From positions 5,544,501 to 5,608,500 of the forward strand of contig JAVTVX010000013.1 in NCBI GenBank assembly GCA_033439265.1: a stretch of DNA of 64,000 nucleotides, given 5' to 3'. A program made the translations under genes and the position numbers. Positions 37,569-50,744 of this stretch are shown here, piece after piece (within the stretch, counting starts at the first letter, position 1; each line of letters starts with the position of its first letter). Origin of the DNA: Dillenia suffruticosa (lineage: Eukaryota > Streptophyta > Magnoliopsida > Dilleniales > Dilleniaceae). The notes beneath the pieces are model-generated. The model did not search any database and had not been told where the DNA came from. It was given only the letters and a program-made list of their open reading frames with translations.

Positions 37569-39611
37569 GGTCATTGCATGCTTTGGCTTTTGATGGTCGA
37601 CTAAGAGAAGACATTTGCCTTGCCTTTTTACTGTTTCTAGAACCTCTTTCTGGTTTCTTCTGCATTTGCTTGCTCTTTTATCATTTTTTTTATTATTTTC
37701 TTCTCAGAGAGTAATGTATGTTATGCCCTGTCATTGATGGGGGTTTCAGGTCATCATCTCAGCCCATGGTATTTGTTCATGATTTGAACCATGAATGTGC
37801 TTAATATGGCTCAAAAAATATTAGACCATACGTTTCATATAAAACTGCATCTTTGGATGCTTCTTTCCTATTTTTTCTTCACTTCCCATCGCCAGAATAG
37901 ATGATAAATATAAAGATACATGTAAAATTGTTGTTGCTTGGTTTTCTTTTCACATTAAATATGAAAGCATCATAATAACCATCTTTCACGTTTTCATTTT
38001 TGACCTGACTCATTCTCTCTGTTCAGTTCAGCTACTCTTAATGGTCATTATCTTACTGCTTTCAGATGAGAAGACGAGGTGACTGGCTGGTCGCTAGGGA
38101 GATGGAAGGGAATGACGCCCGATTCAAGAATCGTTGTTTGCTTCAAAGCTTGCAGCTATTGACATCTCTCCTAAGGTGCTGCAGCCTGAAAAGAGCTGCT
38201 CCTATGATTCTAGATTTTTCATTTCCAAAGAGATTTTGGTTTTACAAAGTTGAAAAGATGCTTCCCCCGAACCCCAACGCCCCCCCCCCTTCCCAAAAAC
38301 AAAAGGAAAAGAAAAGGAATGGAAAATGACTGGTACTGCTGTATTTAGTCAACTCTGATAGATGTTCATTGTACCACATGAGCAACTGGAATAGAAATCC
38401 ATACTTTTGAATTCAAGCACTAAATTTGACCATCTGCATATCCATGACCATATTCATGCATATATGGTTATACGTTCCCCCCTTTTTTTGCTGTCACATT
38501 TTGTCAATTCGTTATACGTTGCCTTCAGCTGTGATATATCATGGTCGTGATCGAATTTTGAGGAGATTTGAGATGGTGGTGATGTAAGCTTGCTCCGTAT
38601 CTTGTAGTTGATTATTTTCATTTCGGCCTCACTGGGGGGCGCGTGGTCTCTTCGGAGGATCGTTATTGAACATCCGGACATTGATTTTAGTTCTGGGGTG
38701 GACTCTGGATCAAGACTGTCCCTCCCTCTAAATGGGTTTTAAAGTGCAGTGAGGATTGATTCTTAAAAAACATCTGTGCTATACGTTTAATCCCATAATA
38801 ATATGCATAGCCTGCTCTGCCAATGAGTCCGCGATATTTTTCCGTTCTTTTTGCATACGCTTGGCTTGCATCTAATGGTCATGGTCCGTGGGCCAGGCTG
38901 GACAACTTTTGATGTACAGTACCAGCCCAGCCTGGCACCTCAATAAATTCAACAATTTTTGGAGCTGGTCTGGATGGGACGAGAGGGCCTAGGCCCTTGG
39001 GCTCATGTACCACCCTACTTGCATTCGATGGACTTGGGTCGGCAGGCATGGGTGCAGAACATGAAAACTCTACGTAACTACTGCTAGCCCGGCGTGGCAC
39101 GCAATTTCTAGAACCGAACTGGGCGGGCCAAGTGGGCCCGGGGACCCACCTTTCTTGCACTGGCCTTGGCCCTGCTGGCGCTCACGGGTGCATAACACAG
39201 CGACTCATTTTGACACCCTCCCTATTATCCACTTCCGCGGACTCGTTCCTTATTTTATTAAATACAGTTAACAATCCCCGCATGTAAATTCGGGTCCGCA
39301 CCTGCGCCTCTGGATTTTATTGTCTGCATCGCACATTTTGTTCTTCCCTGGACTTCATCAATTTGAACGTCCACGTGGACAAATTTAAAAAGTGGCATCG
39401 ACTAACAGCATAGGAAATAAGCTCCACCGTGTAGACGAACCCAGGGGAACACATTGATGTGAACCTTTTTGATTTATTTTTTGAAGTTTATGTGCTACCA
39501 ATTCGAGGAGGACAAGCAGAGTTTTAATTCTTTAATTTCCTTTTAAATTTTCATTCTTTTAATAAATACAAAATATAAATATAGCACAACAGCTGAGCAC
39601 ACACCCGAAGA

Positions 39612-39648
<37 letters not shown>

Positions 39649-39796
39649 CTCTGATGCTTCTACTTCTACAAATGTTTGTTCTTGTTTCCTCCAAACTTCA
39701 AAATTTGACAAACAAGACCCATTAGAAAAAAAGGTCCTCTCTCTCTCTCTCCCAAAACTCGAAACAAAGTTTTGAGTTTTATTGTCGGAAAAGGAC
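37569..39796. other. WAV2 3' region and Alfin-like promoter
   Basis: Probable WAV2 3' untranslated sequence lies up to about 38340. From 38880 to 39190 there is a GC-rich repeat-like block (AGGCTGGAC, CCAGCCCAGCC, GGGCCTAGGCCC). The final 250 bases are a CT-rich leader with tracts at 39616-39642 and 39736-39751, typical of plant 5' untranslated regions. No other gene is supported; the 93-aa minus-strand frame in the GC-rich block is compositional. Confidence 0.5.
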
Positions 39797-42700
39797 ATGG
39801 ATGCAGGAGCGCAGTACAATCCTAGAACCGTTGAAGAGGTTTTTAGGGATTTTAAGGGGAGAAGAGCCGGTTTAATCAAAGCTCTCACTACTGGTTACTT
39901 TCTCTCTTTCTGTTCTTGTGTTTGGCTTTAGGGTTTCTGGTAGTTTTTGCTTTTTGAGTGCATTTTTGGTTTTTATTCTGTTGTTTTTGGTTCTAACATT
40001 TCTGGGTTTTGTCTTGTTTTTGTAGATGTTGAAGAATTTTATCAGCAGTGTGATCCTGGTTGGCGTTTCTTCGTAAAAAATTTAAAAATTTGACCTTTTA
40101 TTCGTTTACTAGTTAATTAATTCCTAGTGTGTCTATGCTTGTGTTTGATGATGTTTTTGTTTCAGTGTCTGTTGTTGTCATTTTAAGGTTTCAAATGTAA
40201 CTTCTCTCATTTTTAGTATTCCTTTTTCCTTGTGAGCAGTGAAAAGAATTTGGTGTCTTGCTTTTGTGATAATAGTATAATATTTCTTTATGTATTCCAA
40301 AATTTACATCAGACGTTGTCTTTTGTTTGTCTGCTTTGCGGTGCAATTTCTAATTTTGGGCTGTAGACATTGCATATCAGTCCGTGAGATGACCATCTTT
40401 GTATTTAGGAAAGACCTCCATTGGTTTTAAGTGAGGGGACCGAGAAAGAGTTGTCTAGAAGGGTAATGCGATGACTTTGCATCCGAAAAACCTCAAGTGG
40501 TTCATTTAACAGTTATGTTGCATAGACTTGGGTACAATGTCAGCTGCAATACATGTCAGCTCTTATGCACCTATTTAACATGATTCCCTAGAATGAAGCA
40601 TCGAATATCTGAACACATACATATGTAGTTGCATCTGGACATGGGTATCAGCAAGGTAAGTCGTCGTAACATAAAATAACTCCATAATACCATATAAAAC
40701 TTAAAGGTTTTAATGGCTTAAAAGTTAGTTCAAAGTCTTAATGGCATATTTGATGTAAGTAGGAATCGAAGGGTTTTATCACAAGTTTTGATAGATTGAG
40801 ACCTCAGAAGCCGCAAAAGGCCATATTTCCACAATTTCAATGATTTTTTCTGTTTTTGACTAAGATTATACCACCTTAAATATTCAAGTTCTTAATTGCC
40901 CAAAATGTTAGTCCTAAGACTTAGATTGCACATTCAGTTTAAGTAAAACTCCAAGTGGCCTGGTAAGGCGAGTGCTCATTGTCTAATAGTTGATGCTAGA
41001 ATGGGTATGTACATAGAAGATAACATGTTTTTGTTAGCAGAGAAGTTAAAAATCACTTTGATAAAACCCTTAAAATTCTCTGCTTTGACCAAGTGGCTTG
41101 ATATTGTTGATATGTCATCTGTATTTTCTAGGCAGGGTGAACGGGTTATGATATCTCTAGTTTTTGCTAATTAACTTTGATGGAGAAAATTGTTAGTATT
41201 AAGATTTTTGATGCAATTGAAAATGTAAATTGTTACATTTATATTGGATAAAATCATTTGCTCCAATTGAAAATTGTCTTCTATATGAATAATGGAATCC
41301 TTTTTCCCTTAATATGTGCGAAGCCCCAGTTTGGGGCTTTAGCAATTGTTGGGTCTGTAATTGATCTTTAACTAATTGATCTTCCTTGCAGAGAAGGAGA
41401 ATCTTTGCCTGTATGGATTCCCCAGCGAGCAATGGGAAGTGAATTTACCAGCTGAAGAGGTTCCTCCGGAACTTCCAGAGCCGGCTTTAGGTATTAACTT
41501 TGCCAGAGATGGCATGCAAGAAAAGGACTGGTTGTCTTTGGTGGCTGTGCACAGTGATGCATGGTTACTTGCCGTGGCTTTCTATTTTGGTGCCAGATTT
41601 GGTTTTGATAAGGCTGACAGGTATACTCTTTTTTCTTCCATCCGCCTTTTAAAGGCCCCATTATCCAGGTTCTTATTGTTATTCATGCAAAATACCATTT
41701 TTCCTATTTGTTCTCTCAAAGGATATATTTTTTCTTCTTGTCCATGCAATACTTTTGAATTCAATTAAAATCTTGTATTATTCAGATGATCTGATGCAAA
41801 TCCTTATTTAATGATACTGTGAGTAGGTTGTGTACATCCCTCATGCTTGGTCCTGGGATTAATCCCCAAGGCCCGTCTGATTGATTTGCAAGGGACTCCG
41901 AGCCTGCATATGGGCTAGCAAAGATGTACTCGGGAAAGGATATTCTTGTGAACTTGGTTGGATAGATACAACACCAAGAGGGAAACCTCATTTATGAGGC
42001 CCGTATAAACTATCTTCCACTATAGAAGTCGGTTAAAAATAGGAAGATATTCTATTGCACAAGCTTTCTTAATTACTGAGGTTAAAATAGGAACACCCAT
42101 TGGCCTTATTTTATTGCTTTCTTCTTGCCTCTTTCCTTCTTCCTTTTGGATAATGATTCTCTAAATTATTTCCTGCATTGCTAAAATGTCAAGCCTATTT
42201 TCTTCTTTACTTTAAATTCGCTCATGACTTTCACAAGTACAAAACTCTGTACTTATCACATAAGATTTTCCTACAGGAGCTTGTTTTGCAATTAGAATGT
42301 GAGTTAAATAATGCATTGTATGTCTCTGATTGATCATGTGACTTGACACTTAAGTTTTGTTAGTACCAAGCTAGAGATGCAACCTTTACCATACTCCGTT
42401 ATTTATTTATTTTTTACACCAAAATGATGGTCCATGCCCCATATGATACCAGCAAACGGAACACCTGATAACCACACTGATATGCTTGAAGCCCAATAGA
42501 CCGAGGTCAGAAGGCCCCAAAAAGCCCCAAATGAAGCTAAAGCCCCACTGAAGACTCAAACTGAGTCTCATGGGGAAACACTAATATCTTTTATCAGCTA
42601 AACTAGAAAGATAACACTTCTACTAATGGCTTCAGGTGCTGTTGACTATAATGCTAAACCTAGGCTTCCTTCTGTTGTCATATTTAATGCATATAGCCCG

Positions 42701-44531
42701 GTTCAAGTGTCCGGACTGAACTTTCCTCTTTTATTGAGTGGTTGAGGGGGGAAACTTGTGCAGTTGTCGTGCGCAAAGAACATATATCTACATCCTGCAT
42801 GCTTCTTCTCAATGGAGCTTCAGGGTGGAGATGGCTTTCTAATTTTCTTGTTATTGGTACCTTCTCAAGGGTGCTTGATAAGAAAAAATTTCAAATGAGC
42901 TGCATTTGGACAAAAAGTAATGTTTAATATTAAAGAGAGTAATTTCAAATATGAGTGTTCCTATCCATCCCATGCAGAGTTGATGGCTGTATTTCTTGTA
43001 TGATGCAGAACTTCAATATGGCTTTGGTCCTTTTTCTTATTTGATAAACTTTATTGACTTTGTGGCAGGAAACGCCTATTTACAATGATAAATGATCTAC
43101 CAACAATATTTGAGGTGGTGACAGGAACTGCGAAGAAACAAAATAAGGAAAAGTCATCTGTTTCAAATCACAGCAGCAACAAAACTAAGTCAAACACAAA
43201 AGGGGTAAGAGAAAATGTTTCTTTCATTATTCTTGTCAGTTAAGTGTATCAGAAATGATATCTAGTCTGAGCTATATTCAACTACTCATTTTGGTCAGTC
43301 TGAGCTTTCTAGTATCTCTTGCATATGCCAATAAGAAGTGTGGACACTCCATTAGAACAATACAAACCTGAGTATCTCAGTTAATTCTAGTTCTTTTGTT
43401 GGTGGAATCTCATACGCTTTTGCTTGTCAGATGCCAATCTTGTTTCTGGTTTAGCATCCCTATTTATTCTGTTTAGAGTTCACAAATTTGACATTCGAAT
43501 TGATGTTGGATGCTTACCAATTTCTGTGTATTAATTTGATTTAATCAAGTCATAGAGTTCAATTTCAGGATCTGTATCGGCCTGAAACACAATTAGATTC
43601 TTTTCTTTCACCTTCACAACATACAAAGGCCATGCTTTGCTAGGGCAATTGATTAAGTCAACTGCTAGAAAATTCAAGAATGCAGAAAGCCTTCTCTTCC
43701 CTTAGGCTCATAGCCCTAAAACTTCCATGATTTGATGGGTGCATATGATTTCAATCATAAAGATTCCATAACTTCTTAATTCGTGTTGCTGTGGATGGTA
43801 GAACGGGGGGCCTAACCCTAAGTGCTTTTGATGCAAGATGGATGCAAATTAAGATTGTCTGCCACCTATTTAGTCAAAAGGTTCATGATTCGAAGCCTCT
43901 AAGGCTTCAAGAGATGGTTCTGCACTTAATAATCTTTAGAAGATAATGAGATGTGGCTCAATTCTACAGCATTTGTCCTGTTTGGTGACTGCTATATGTA
44001 ATGTGTTGCCGGTCCAAGTCCACTAACTTGGCATGTTGAGATCCGTGAATAGGTCCTGGAATACATCAGTTGCTATTTGTATCCTTTTTGTCTCGGCATG
44101 ATTATTGCAACTTGTTTAAACTTGTTATTTTGCATGCTTCTGGCCAATTAACATGCCTTCCTTTTGGGGAAATTAGGTTCATAACTTAGGATGTTACAAA
44201 TGAATGATGCAGTTATTCTCGTTATTATAACTTTTTAAATTGGCATATCTTGCTTTGGCAACAAAAGCAACGAGGGTCTGAATCTCAAGGAAAATATTCA
44301 AAGGTTCCACCAAAGGATGAGGAGGAGGTTTTAGATGAAGAAGAAGAAGAGCATGGTGAAACCTTATGTGGAGCATGCGGTGAGAGCTATGCATCGGATG
44401 AGTTCTGGATTTGCTGCGACATATGCGAGAGGTGGTTCCATGGCAAGTGCGTGAAGATAACCCCAGCGAGAGCAGAACACATCAAGCAGTACAAGTGTCC
44501 ATCATGCAGCAACAAGAGAGCCCGTCCATGA
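39797..44531 (+). CDS. AL: Alfin-like PHD-finger protein
   Basis: Five exons: 39797-39893, 40026-40058, 41392-41620, 43069-43204 and 44268-44531, all GT..AG, giving 252 aa, the usual size. It starts [20 protein letters not shown] and carries the plant-specific Alfin domain (about residues 8-135, with [20 protein letters not shown]). A variable Ser/Lys linker and an acidic run follow, then a C4HC3 PHD finger at about residues 197-248 ([25 protein letters not shown]). All zinc ligands and the aromatic WICC/WFHG positions of the cage are present. Alfin-like proteins are nuclear readers of H3K4me3 that work with Polycomb components and in stress responses. Closest guess is the AL5 group, from the WAV2 neighbourhood as well as sequence. 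Exon 2 is only 33 bases. Confidence 0.96.
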
Positions 44532-45284
44532 TGTCTCGACTAGGTGGTTCAAGTCTCACCTTATGTGATCTTCTCATGTGGGACACATCGCAGCTAACTG
44601 TTTAGAGTTGTAATGTTTTGTTGTAATGCCATGTTGGCCTAACATGTGTACTAAGAACTTCAGTAGTAGACTCTTTGAGAATGTTTGTTGTTGGTTGTAT
44701 TGCTAGTTTCTTTCTGTTTGAACTTCTTGTATTTCTCCTAAATTGGGATGTATATTGTTTTTACTTTCTCCAATGGCATCCTTACATCATAAACTCTCAA
44801 GGCCCTCAGTTGCAGGATTAACATTCTGGTTCCAGTTTATCATGACTACAAAATCTTAATTTGTGTCTGGTTTTCTGAAATATGAGGATTTGTGATGTGT
44901 TATGGGACAAGTTCCTTTTTCCAATTCGTTGGACACGTGTATTGCTATTGCTTTTCCTATGAAATAATAGCTGTAGTCTTATGTTTGGATGCTTTTGTCG
45001 AAATCCTGTCCTAACCCACTATACCGAAAAGTGTACAATGAGCGGTAATCCTACATTGAAAATCAGAAACCTATTGGCTGCTGGAGGATTTCTTATTGGA
45101 TTCTTACCTCATAAATCATCTCTTTTGACTGAAATTTTGCTTTTTCATCGTCGATGGAGACATAATTGTGACTTGACTTAAATGTAGGGTCCCCTTCAAG
45201 AGGTAAGATGTCCAGGAAATTTTGTGTTCTAAAATTTTTCGTGTGACTTGAGGTAAAATGTAGGATCCCCTTTTTCTCTGTGTT

Positions 45285-45347
<63 letters not shown>

Positions 45348-46590
45348 TTATAATAATTTATTACTGAAATAAGGGTAGGGGGTCAAGCGTAGATACCCAA
45401 TGTGGACATGTATAATAACAGAGCTTTTCACTTGTACTGAAATGTTAGAATTTAATCATTGTTACAGTATTTCAGACAAAGCTCTCGTTTTACTTTGGAG
45501 AATGTAGCGTGTCCACTATACCTACCATCTCTGAGAGAATATGGGTCAATCTGATGTCCTACAACTTTTAAAGTAACTTAGGGGGACTGCTGCTTCTTGA
45601 TTTCCTGGAAATTCTTCTTTGGAAGTCTTTGGGACGGTGGCCACTATTCAATCTGGGACAGTCTAGTCAGGTCCTTTTTTCAGAGAAACCTGCAAGAATG
45701 ATCAATGAGATTGAAGGTTAGTTAAGAGGAAGCTGAGGTCTCCACATGTTGTCAACCAAGAAATCAACGTTTTATGTGTGTGGAAATGGGAAAGGAATGG
45801 ACATATAATCTAAGTACAACAACCAAATATAAACAAGAAGAGAAAAAATTCAAAGAGAGCATCTTGACCGAGGGCACGGGTAGTTATGCCTGGTAGTGTG
45901 ATTTATTGATGTAGGACCAAGGAGTGAGTTTCTGGCCACTTGATTTATTTATTTGAATAGCTCATGTGAGACACGATTTGCATTTGAAGACAAATTTGAA
46001 AATAACATCATCATATAATCATTGAACTATTGGAATCCTTTTTTTTTTTTTTAATTTCGAAAAAAAATACTTTTCAAAAATTGATAGCAAACTGATTTTG
46101 CCTAAGAGTCTCGAAATATTTTATCCAGACAACAAAAAATATTTTTCTGTAAAAATTGATTTTTTTTTTCTTCAGCTTATTTTCGAATGCTGTTTTTAAG
46201 TGAACAAAAAAGTAGATAAGCTTAATTTGGATAGGCATCTCGTGAGAAGAACAACAAATAAGCCTCAAAGGTTTGGGGAATTTAACAAACCTGCACATTC
46301 ACTCCTGTGTCTGTTAAAACTTAGAAGAAAACATCAGAAGAGTTGGTTATATGAACTCAAGAAACTATTGAGGAATCAAACCGGACAGAGTTTTAGTCAA
46401 TGGTCAACAGAAAGCTACCCCAACCTTAAACAACTCTCTGAAGAAATGCATGATGGAATTTCCCTTGCTGTTCCTAGCAATTGTTTTTGTGTTTACCAAT
46501 CCACAATGCCCCTTCTCCCCCTCTCTTTTCTATAAAGCACTTGACCATGGAACGCAGCCCTACCCCACACAACACTTCTCTCTTTTCGCC
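44532..46590. other. Intergenic DNA between Alfin-like gene and PAL
   Basis: Alfin-like 3' untranslated sequence comes first. A long (GT)n microsatellite is at 45287-45345. Short duplicated words (AATGTAGGGTCCCCTT and AATGTAGGATCCCCTT) flank 45184-45270. AT-rich DNA with long T runs follows at 46040-46180. No gene is supported; a 111-aa frame at 46200-46535 has no family resemblance and overlaps the PAL promoter. Confidence 0.5.
45287..45345. repeat. (GT)n microsatellite
   Basis: A pure GT tract of 59 bases. It is the longest perfect dinucleotide repeat in the window and is likely to vary between individuals. Confidence 0.95.
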
Positions 46591-46733
46591 CCTATAAATT
46601 GAATCACTCTTCACCTCCGAAATTCAGAACTCACCAAGCAAACATAAATACTTTAAGAGAGAGAGAGAGCGAGAGAGAGAGAACCCTTTCTAAGATCAAT
46701 CTTTAGAAACTTCCGATCCCAAAAAACTTTGCA
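46395..46733 (+). promoter_or_regulatory. PAL promoter and leader
   Basis: A TATA box, TATAAAT, is at 46593-46599, about 140 bases upstream of the start codon. Upstream are a W-box core in GGTCAA (46402-46407) and two CTACCCCA words (near 46415 and 46559) resembling the AC elements through which MYB factors drive phenylpropanoid genes. The leader contains a GA tract at 46657-46681. The TATA assignment is good; the element functions are inferred. Confidence 0.6.
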
Positions 46734-48893
46734 ATGGCAACCACTTTTGCATCCCAAACTCTATCGCTTCCAGAATATGAGAAAAACCCGATTTGTGTAT
46801 TGGGTAATTCTTGTGATTCAGCACGGTCACACTGGAAGAAAGCCTCAGAAGCAATGCAGTGCAGTCACTATGATGAGGTTGAAAAAATGGTGTCACAATT
46901 TGCTGAAATTCAATTTGTGGACATCCGTGGGACAACCCTCACTGTGGCACAAGTCACAGCCATTGCTCGTCGAGCTGAGGTTGAGATCAGACTTGATGAG
47001 TCTGTGGCTCTTGAACGTGTGGCCAAAAGTGCAAACTGGGTTGCTGAGAACATCTCTCGCGGAACGGACACTTACGGAGTCACCACCGGATTTGGTGCTA
47101 CTTCTCACCGCAGGACTAGCAAGACCTCTGACCTCCAAACAGAACTCATCAGGTTTCTCAATGCTGGAGTGATTGGCAAAGAAAATCTTCCATCAAGTTA
47201 CTCAAAAGCTGCCATGCTTGTTCGTGCCAATACACTTATGCAAGGCTATTCAGGTATCCGTTGGGAGATACTTGATGCCATAGCCAAACTTATGAACCAG
47301 AATCTGATCCCAAAACTTCCTCTAAGAGGCACTATCACTGCATCAGGTGATCTTGTGCCTTTATCTTATATAGCAGGCTTGATCACTGGAAGGCACAACT
47401 CACAAGTTGTGACTCCAGAAGGCGAGGAAATCACAGCCTTGGAGGCTTTGAAGAGAGCTGGAATTTCAGCTCCTTTTGAGCTCCAAGCAAAGGAAGGCTT
47501 AGCTCTTGTTAATGGCACTGCTGTTGGCTCTGCAGTGGCTGCAACAGTTTGTTTTGATGCAAATGTCCTGGCTGTTCTTGCAGAGGTTCTCTCTGCCTTG
47601 TTCTGTGAAGTTATGCATGGAAAGCCTGAATTTGCAGACCCCTTGACTCACAAGCTCAAGCACCATGCAGGCCAGATTGAAGCAGCTGCAATCATGGAGC
47701 ACCTTCTTGATCAGAGTGACTACATGAAAGAAGCAAAGCTTCGACACCAAAAGGATCCGCTCACAAAGCCTAAACAAGACCGCTATGCACTGCGAACATC
47801 ACCACAATGGCTAGGCCCTCAAATCGAAGTCATACGGATGGCAACACACTCCATAGAAAGAGAAATCAACTCAGTCAATGACAATCCTTTAATCGATGTT
47901 GCTAGAAACATTGCTCTCCATGGAGGCAATTTTCAAGGAACCCCAATTGGTGTCTCAATGGATAATCTCAGAATTGCCATTGCAGCTATTGGGAAACTCA
48001 TGTTTGCTCAATTCTCCGAGCTAGTTAATGACTACTACAACAATGGGCTACCTTCGAATTTGAGTGCAGGGCCTAATCCAAGCTTGGATTATGGCTTCAA
48101 AGGCGCGGAGATAGCAATGGCTGCTTATTGCTCAGAGCTTCAGTACTTAGCCAACCCAGTCACGACACATGTCCAAAGTGCCGAACAACACAATCAGGAT
48201 GTGAATTCACTTGGTCTTATCTCAGCAAGAAAGAGTGCAGAAGCTATTGAAATATTAAAGCTTATGTCTTCAACATACATGGTGGCACTTTGTCAAGCAA
48301 TTGACTTGAGACATCTTGAAGAGAACATGAGACAGATGATGAAAAATATTGTCCAACAGGTTGTGAGGAAGACCCTTTATGTTTCAAAAGAAGGGTCTTT
48401 GCTAGAAACCCGGTTTTGTGAGAAACAACTCCTGCAAGTGATTGAACATGAACATGTTTTCACCTACCTTGATGACCCAACAAATCCTAGTTATTCACTC
48501 GTGCCCAAGCTGAGAGAAGTGCTTGTTGAGAAGTCACTGAAAGATGAGAAAAGCAAGGTTGAGGATGAGAATGGAAATGGATATTTGATATTCAAGCGAA
48601 TTCCGGTGTTTTTGGAGGAATTGAAGGCGAGGTTGGAAGATGAGATACCAAAGGCTAGAGAGAGATTTGATAAAGGTGAATCTTTGCTGGAAAACAGGAT
48701 AAGTAAATGCAGGACTTTTCCAGTATATGATTTTGTGAGGAGGGAAGTTGGGACTGAGATTTTGAGTGGGGCTAAGAAGATTAGTCCTGGGGAGCATATA
48801 GAGAAGGTTTATGAGAGGATCAATGAAGGGAAATTGGGAGATGTTCTTTTGAAGTGCTTAGAATTCTGGGATGGATCAGTCAGAGCAATTTAG
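46734..48893 (+). CDS. PAL: Phenylalanine ammonia-lyase, intronless
   Basis: A single uninterrupted frame of 719 aa, the usual PAL length. PAL deaminates L-phenylalanine to trans-cinnamate and opens the phenylpropanoid pathway; it works as a cytosolic tetramer. The MIO prosthetic group forms from A203-S204-G205 in [17 protein letters not shown]. The catalytic Tyr is Y115 in YGVTTGFG. F141 in ELIRFLNAG is the residue that favours Phe over Tyr, so this is predicted to be PAL rather than TAL. The shielding domain at the C-terminus is complete. Most eudicot PAL genes have one intron in the N-terminal part; none is present here, and FLNAGVIG replaces the common FLNAGIFG. This suggests either the older intronless PAL lineage or a retrocopy that kept its function. 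A good TATA box argues against a dead retrocopy. Confidence 0.96.
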   Translation: MATTFASQTLSLPEYEKNPICVLGNSCDSARSHWKKASEAMQCSHYDEVEKMVSQFAEIQFVDIRGTTLTVAQVTAIARRAEVEIRLDESVALERVAKSANWVAENISRGTDTYGVTTGFGATSHRRTSKTSDLQTELIRFLNAGVIGKENLPSSYSKAAMLVRANTLMQGYSGIRWEILDAIAKLMNQNLIPKLPLRGTITASGDLVPLSYIAGLITGRHNSQVVTPEGEEITALEALKRAGISAPFELQAKEGLALVNGTAVGSAVAATVCFDANVLAVLAEVLSALFCEVMHGKPEFADPLTHKLKHHAGQIEAAAIMEHLLDQSDYMKEAKLRHQKDPLTKPKQDRYALRTSPQWLGPQIEVIRMATHSIEREINSVNDNPLIDVARNIALHGGNFQGTPIGVSMDNLRIAIAAIGKLMFAQFSELVNDYYNNGLPSNLSAGPNPSLDYGFKGAEIAMAAYCSELQYLANPVTTHVQSAEQHNQDVNSLGLISARKSAEAIEILKLMSSTYMVALCQAIDLRHLEENMRQMMKNIVQQVVRKTLYVSKEGSLLETRFCEKQLLQVIEHEHVFTYLDDPTNPSYSLVPKLREVLVEKSLKDEKSKVEDENGNGYLIFKRIPVFLEELKARLEDEIPKARERFDKGESLLENRISKCRTFPVYDFVRREVGTEILSGAKKISPGEHIEKVYERINEGKLGDVLLKCLEFWDGSVRAI

Positions 48894-49284
48894 AGTTGCA
48901 AGAACTGGCATTTGGAAGTTGTACTCTAGTAGAGATATTTCTTACTTCTTTCTTCCTTTTTTTTTTTAATATATATATATATGCCCGAGAGAAATAGTGA
49001 TATGTCTTGAATGTGGCTTCTGTTATGGTCACAAATTGATTGATGGCATTGTAAACTCTTGAGGTTTAGTCATGAATAAATTTGAATCTTTTTCCTGACT
49101 AACTTTTGGAAAGCACGTCCTAATGAATCTCAAGAAGACATGGTAGAACTTTTTTTTTTTTTTTTTTTTTTTTGGCATAAGGATATGTAACTAAGTGTGA
49201 CCGAATCGCAAAAGGAGGATAGAAGAAGCGATGTTCTACCACTTGAGTTGTTCGCGAGAGACAAGATGACATTTTTTTTTTTTG

Positions 49285-49400
49285 ATCTCCTGGATTTGGT
49301 TCATCGTTGAGTATCCGGAGTTTTGTTCCGACTAATCTCGGCCGAGCTGCTGTCAGATCCCAATCGGGAGGGAGCTCTCCCAATGGTGTTTTTACCACTA
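49285..49400 (+). repeat. Dispersed repeat, copy B
   Basis: Same orientation relative of the segment around 5690-5850: GAGTATCCGGAGTTTT, CCGACTAATCTCGGCCGA, then GGGAGCTCTCCCAA. It lies between the PAL gene and the ankyrin cluster. Confidence 0.55.
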
Positions 49401-50407
49401 CCAAGAGTAATACCTTATCTTTTAGTATAGAGTGTTAGTGATCTTCCTATTAGACCAACGAAGCGTTGGTTCCGAGGGACAAGACGACATGGGAGGATGA
49501 CGTTCCTCTCTTTCTCTATTCACGAATTGGGCTCACAAAGACTAGACCTGTGCTAAGATTTCATTGGGCCGGCTTATCAAAAGATCCCTAGTGAGCCCAA
49601 ACAGTGAGCCAGGACCATCAGACCAACAGAGCACCTACACCCGTGCTTAGACTCTGCATACTGATGTTCTACGGGACAGTTTAGTGATTATAATTCTCTT
49701 TTTCTAATTTGGTAATCTCATATTTAAATCTCAGGTAATAAAAAAAATAAAAGACTTCACACCGGTCCTCTCTCTACTTAGTCAGAAGGCATGATTTTGT
49801 CGTAAGTCATTGGTCATTACAAATATTTAACTTTTTTCCTTCACCTGCAAGTAATATGACTCTAGAAGGCGGGGTGTTTGAATTCCTCAGCTGCATTTCA
49901 ATTTACTTCAAGTTATCTTTTTATAGGTTTGATATTTTTCGCGATTTTTCAACTAAAGGGAAAAAAATAATAATTGGACATATAGAGTATTACAAGTAGG
50001 AATTAAATTTTCCTATAATTTAAAAAGTTAAATTAATTTTAACACGGACTAACCTTAATTTTATGAAGGCCTATGTCAAGTTCATTCTTAATAGAGGACT
50101 TTGTCAACGTACCGTTTTGCATTCCTTTTTTGTTCTTTATATTATTTGAAGGGAAGACAGGATCATATTCTTAGAAAGAAACGAAGCCTGCCTTGTCAAC
50201 AAAACCTGGGAGTCCTTGAAGGCGGCAAGCGCTTAAACAATTAAGCAATTTTTTTTTTTTTGGTACTAAACAATTAAGCATTATGTTAAACCCTTCAGAG
50301 ATTAGATTAACCCATGCAAGGATTTTAGTGATTGGGTATTAAATTTTTTTAATTAAGTATTCAAGCTTGAATTTTGAAAATAAAAAAAATTAGCGTTGAA
50401 AAAGTTT

Positions 50408-50485
50408 ACTTTTAAATTATATTTTATAATATAATATTTCAAATAGACTTTTAAATTATATTTTATAATATAATATTTCGAATAG
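50408..50485 (+). repeat. 39-bp tandem duplication
   Basis: Two adjacent AT-rich units, 50408-50446 and 50447-50485, differ at one base (TTTCAAATAG versus TTTCGAATAG). A recent slip or unequal exchange. Confidence 0.92.
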
Positions 50486-50744
50486 AGTAGTTTGATAACT
50501 TAAATATCGGTGTTCAAGAAAGTGGAAAGAAGCTAGAAATGCTCTTATGCCACAGACATCTTTGTTTATTCAAGGATTTCTTTTTCGTTTCTAGTGCCAT
50601 GATTATCACGTTGCCTCGTCGTTGACCATAGTTGCATGTTCACAAGTTTGAGAACGGAAAAGCCAACTGCTCCTCCTTAGATGGAGTTTTATTATTATTA
50701 TTATTATTATTTAGTGGGTGGTAGGTGGGCCTCAACTGGATTCT

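Larger units (their letters stand above)
48894..50744. other. Intergenic DNA with dispersed repeats
   Basis: PAL 3' untranslated sequence is followed by a poly-T run (49149-49171), a dispersed repeat copy (49285-49400), and a stretch with ATTAGACCAACGAAGCGTTGG-like words (near 49445-49470). A 39-bp tandem duplication lies at 50408-50485 and an ATT triplet tract at 50690-50711. No gene is supported. Confidence 0.5.

Noticed and set aside
38879-39160. 93-aa minus-strand frame in GC-rich DNA
   Set aside because: Composition follows the GC-rich repeat block (Pro/Ala/Ser), with no homologue recognised and no splice context.
46200-46535. 111-aa open frame upstream of PAL
   Set aside because: No family motif, and it overlaps the promoter region with its W-box and AC-like words; best explained as chance.
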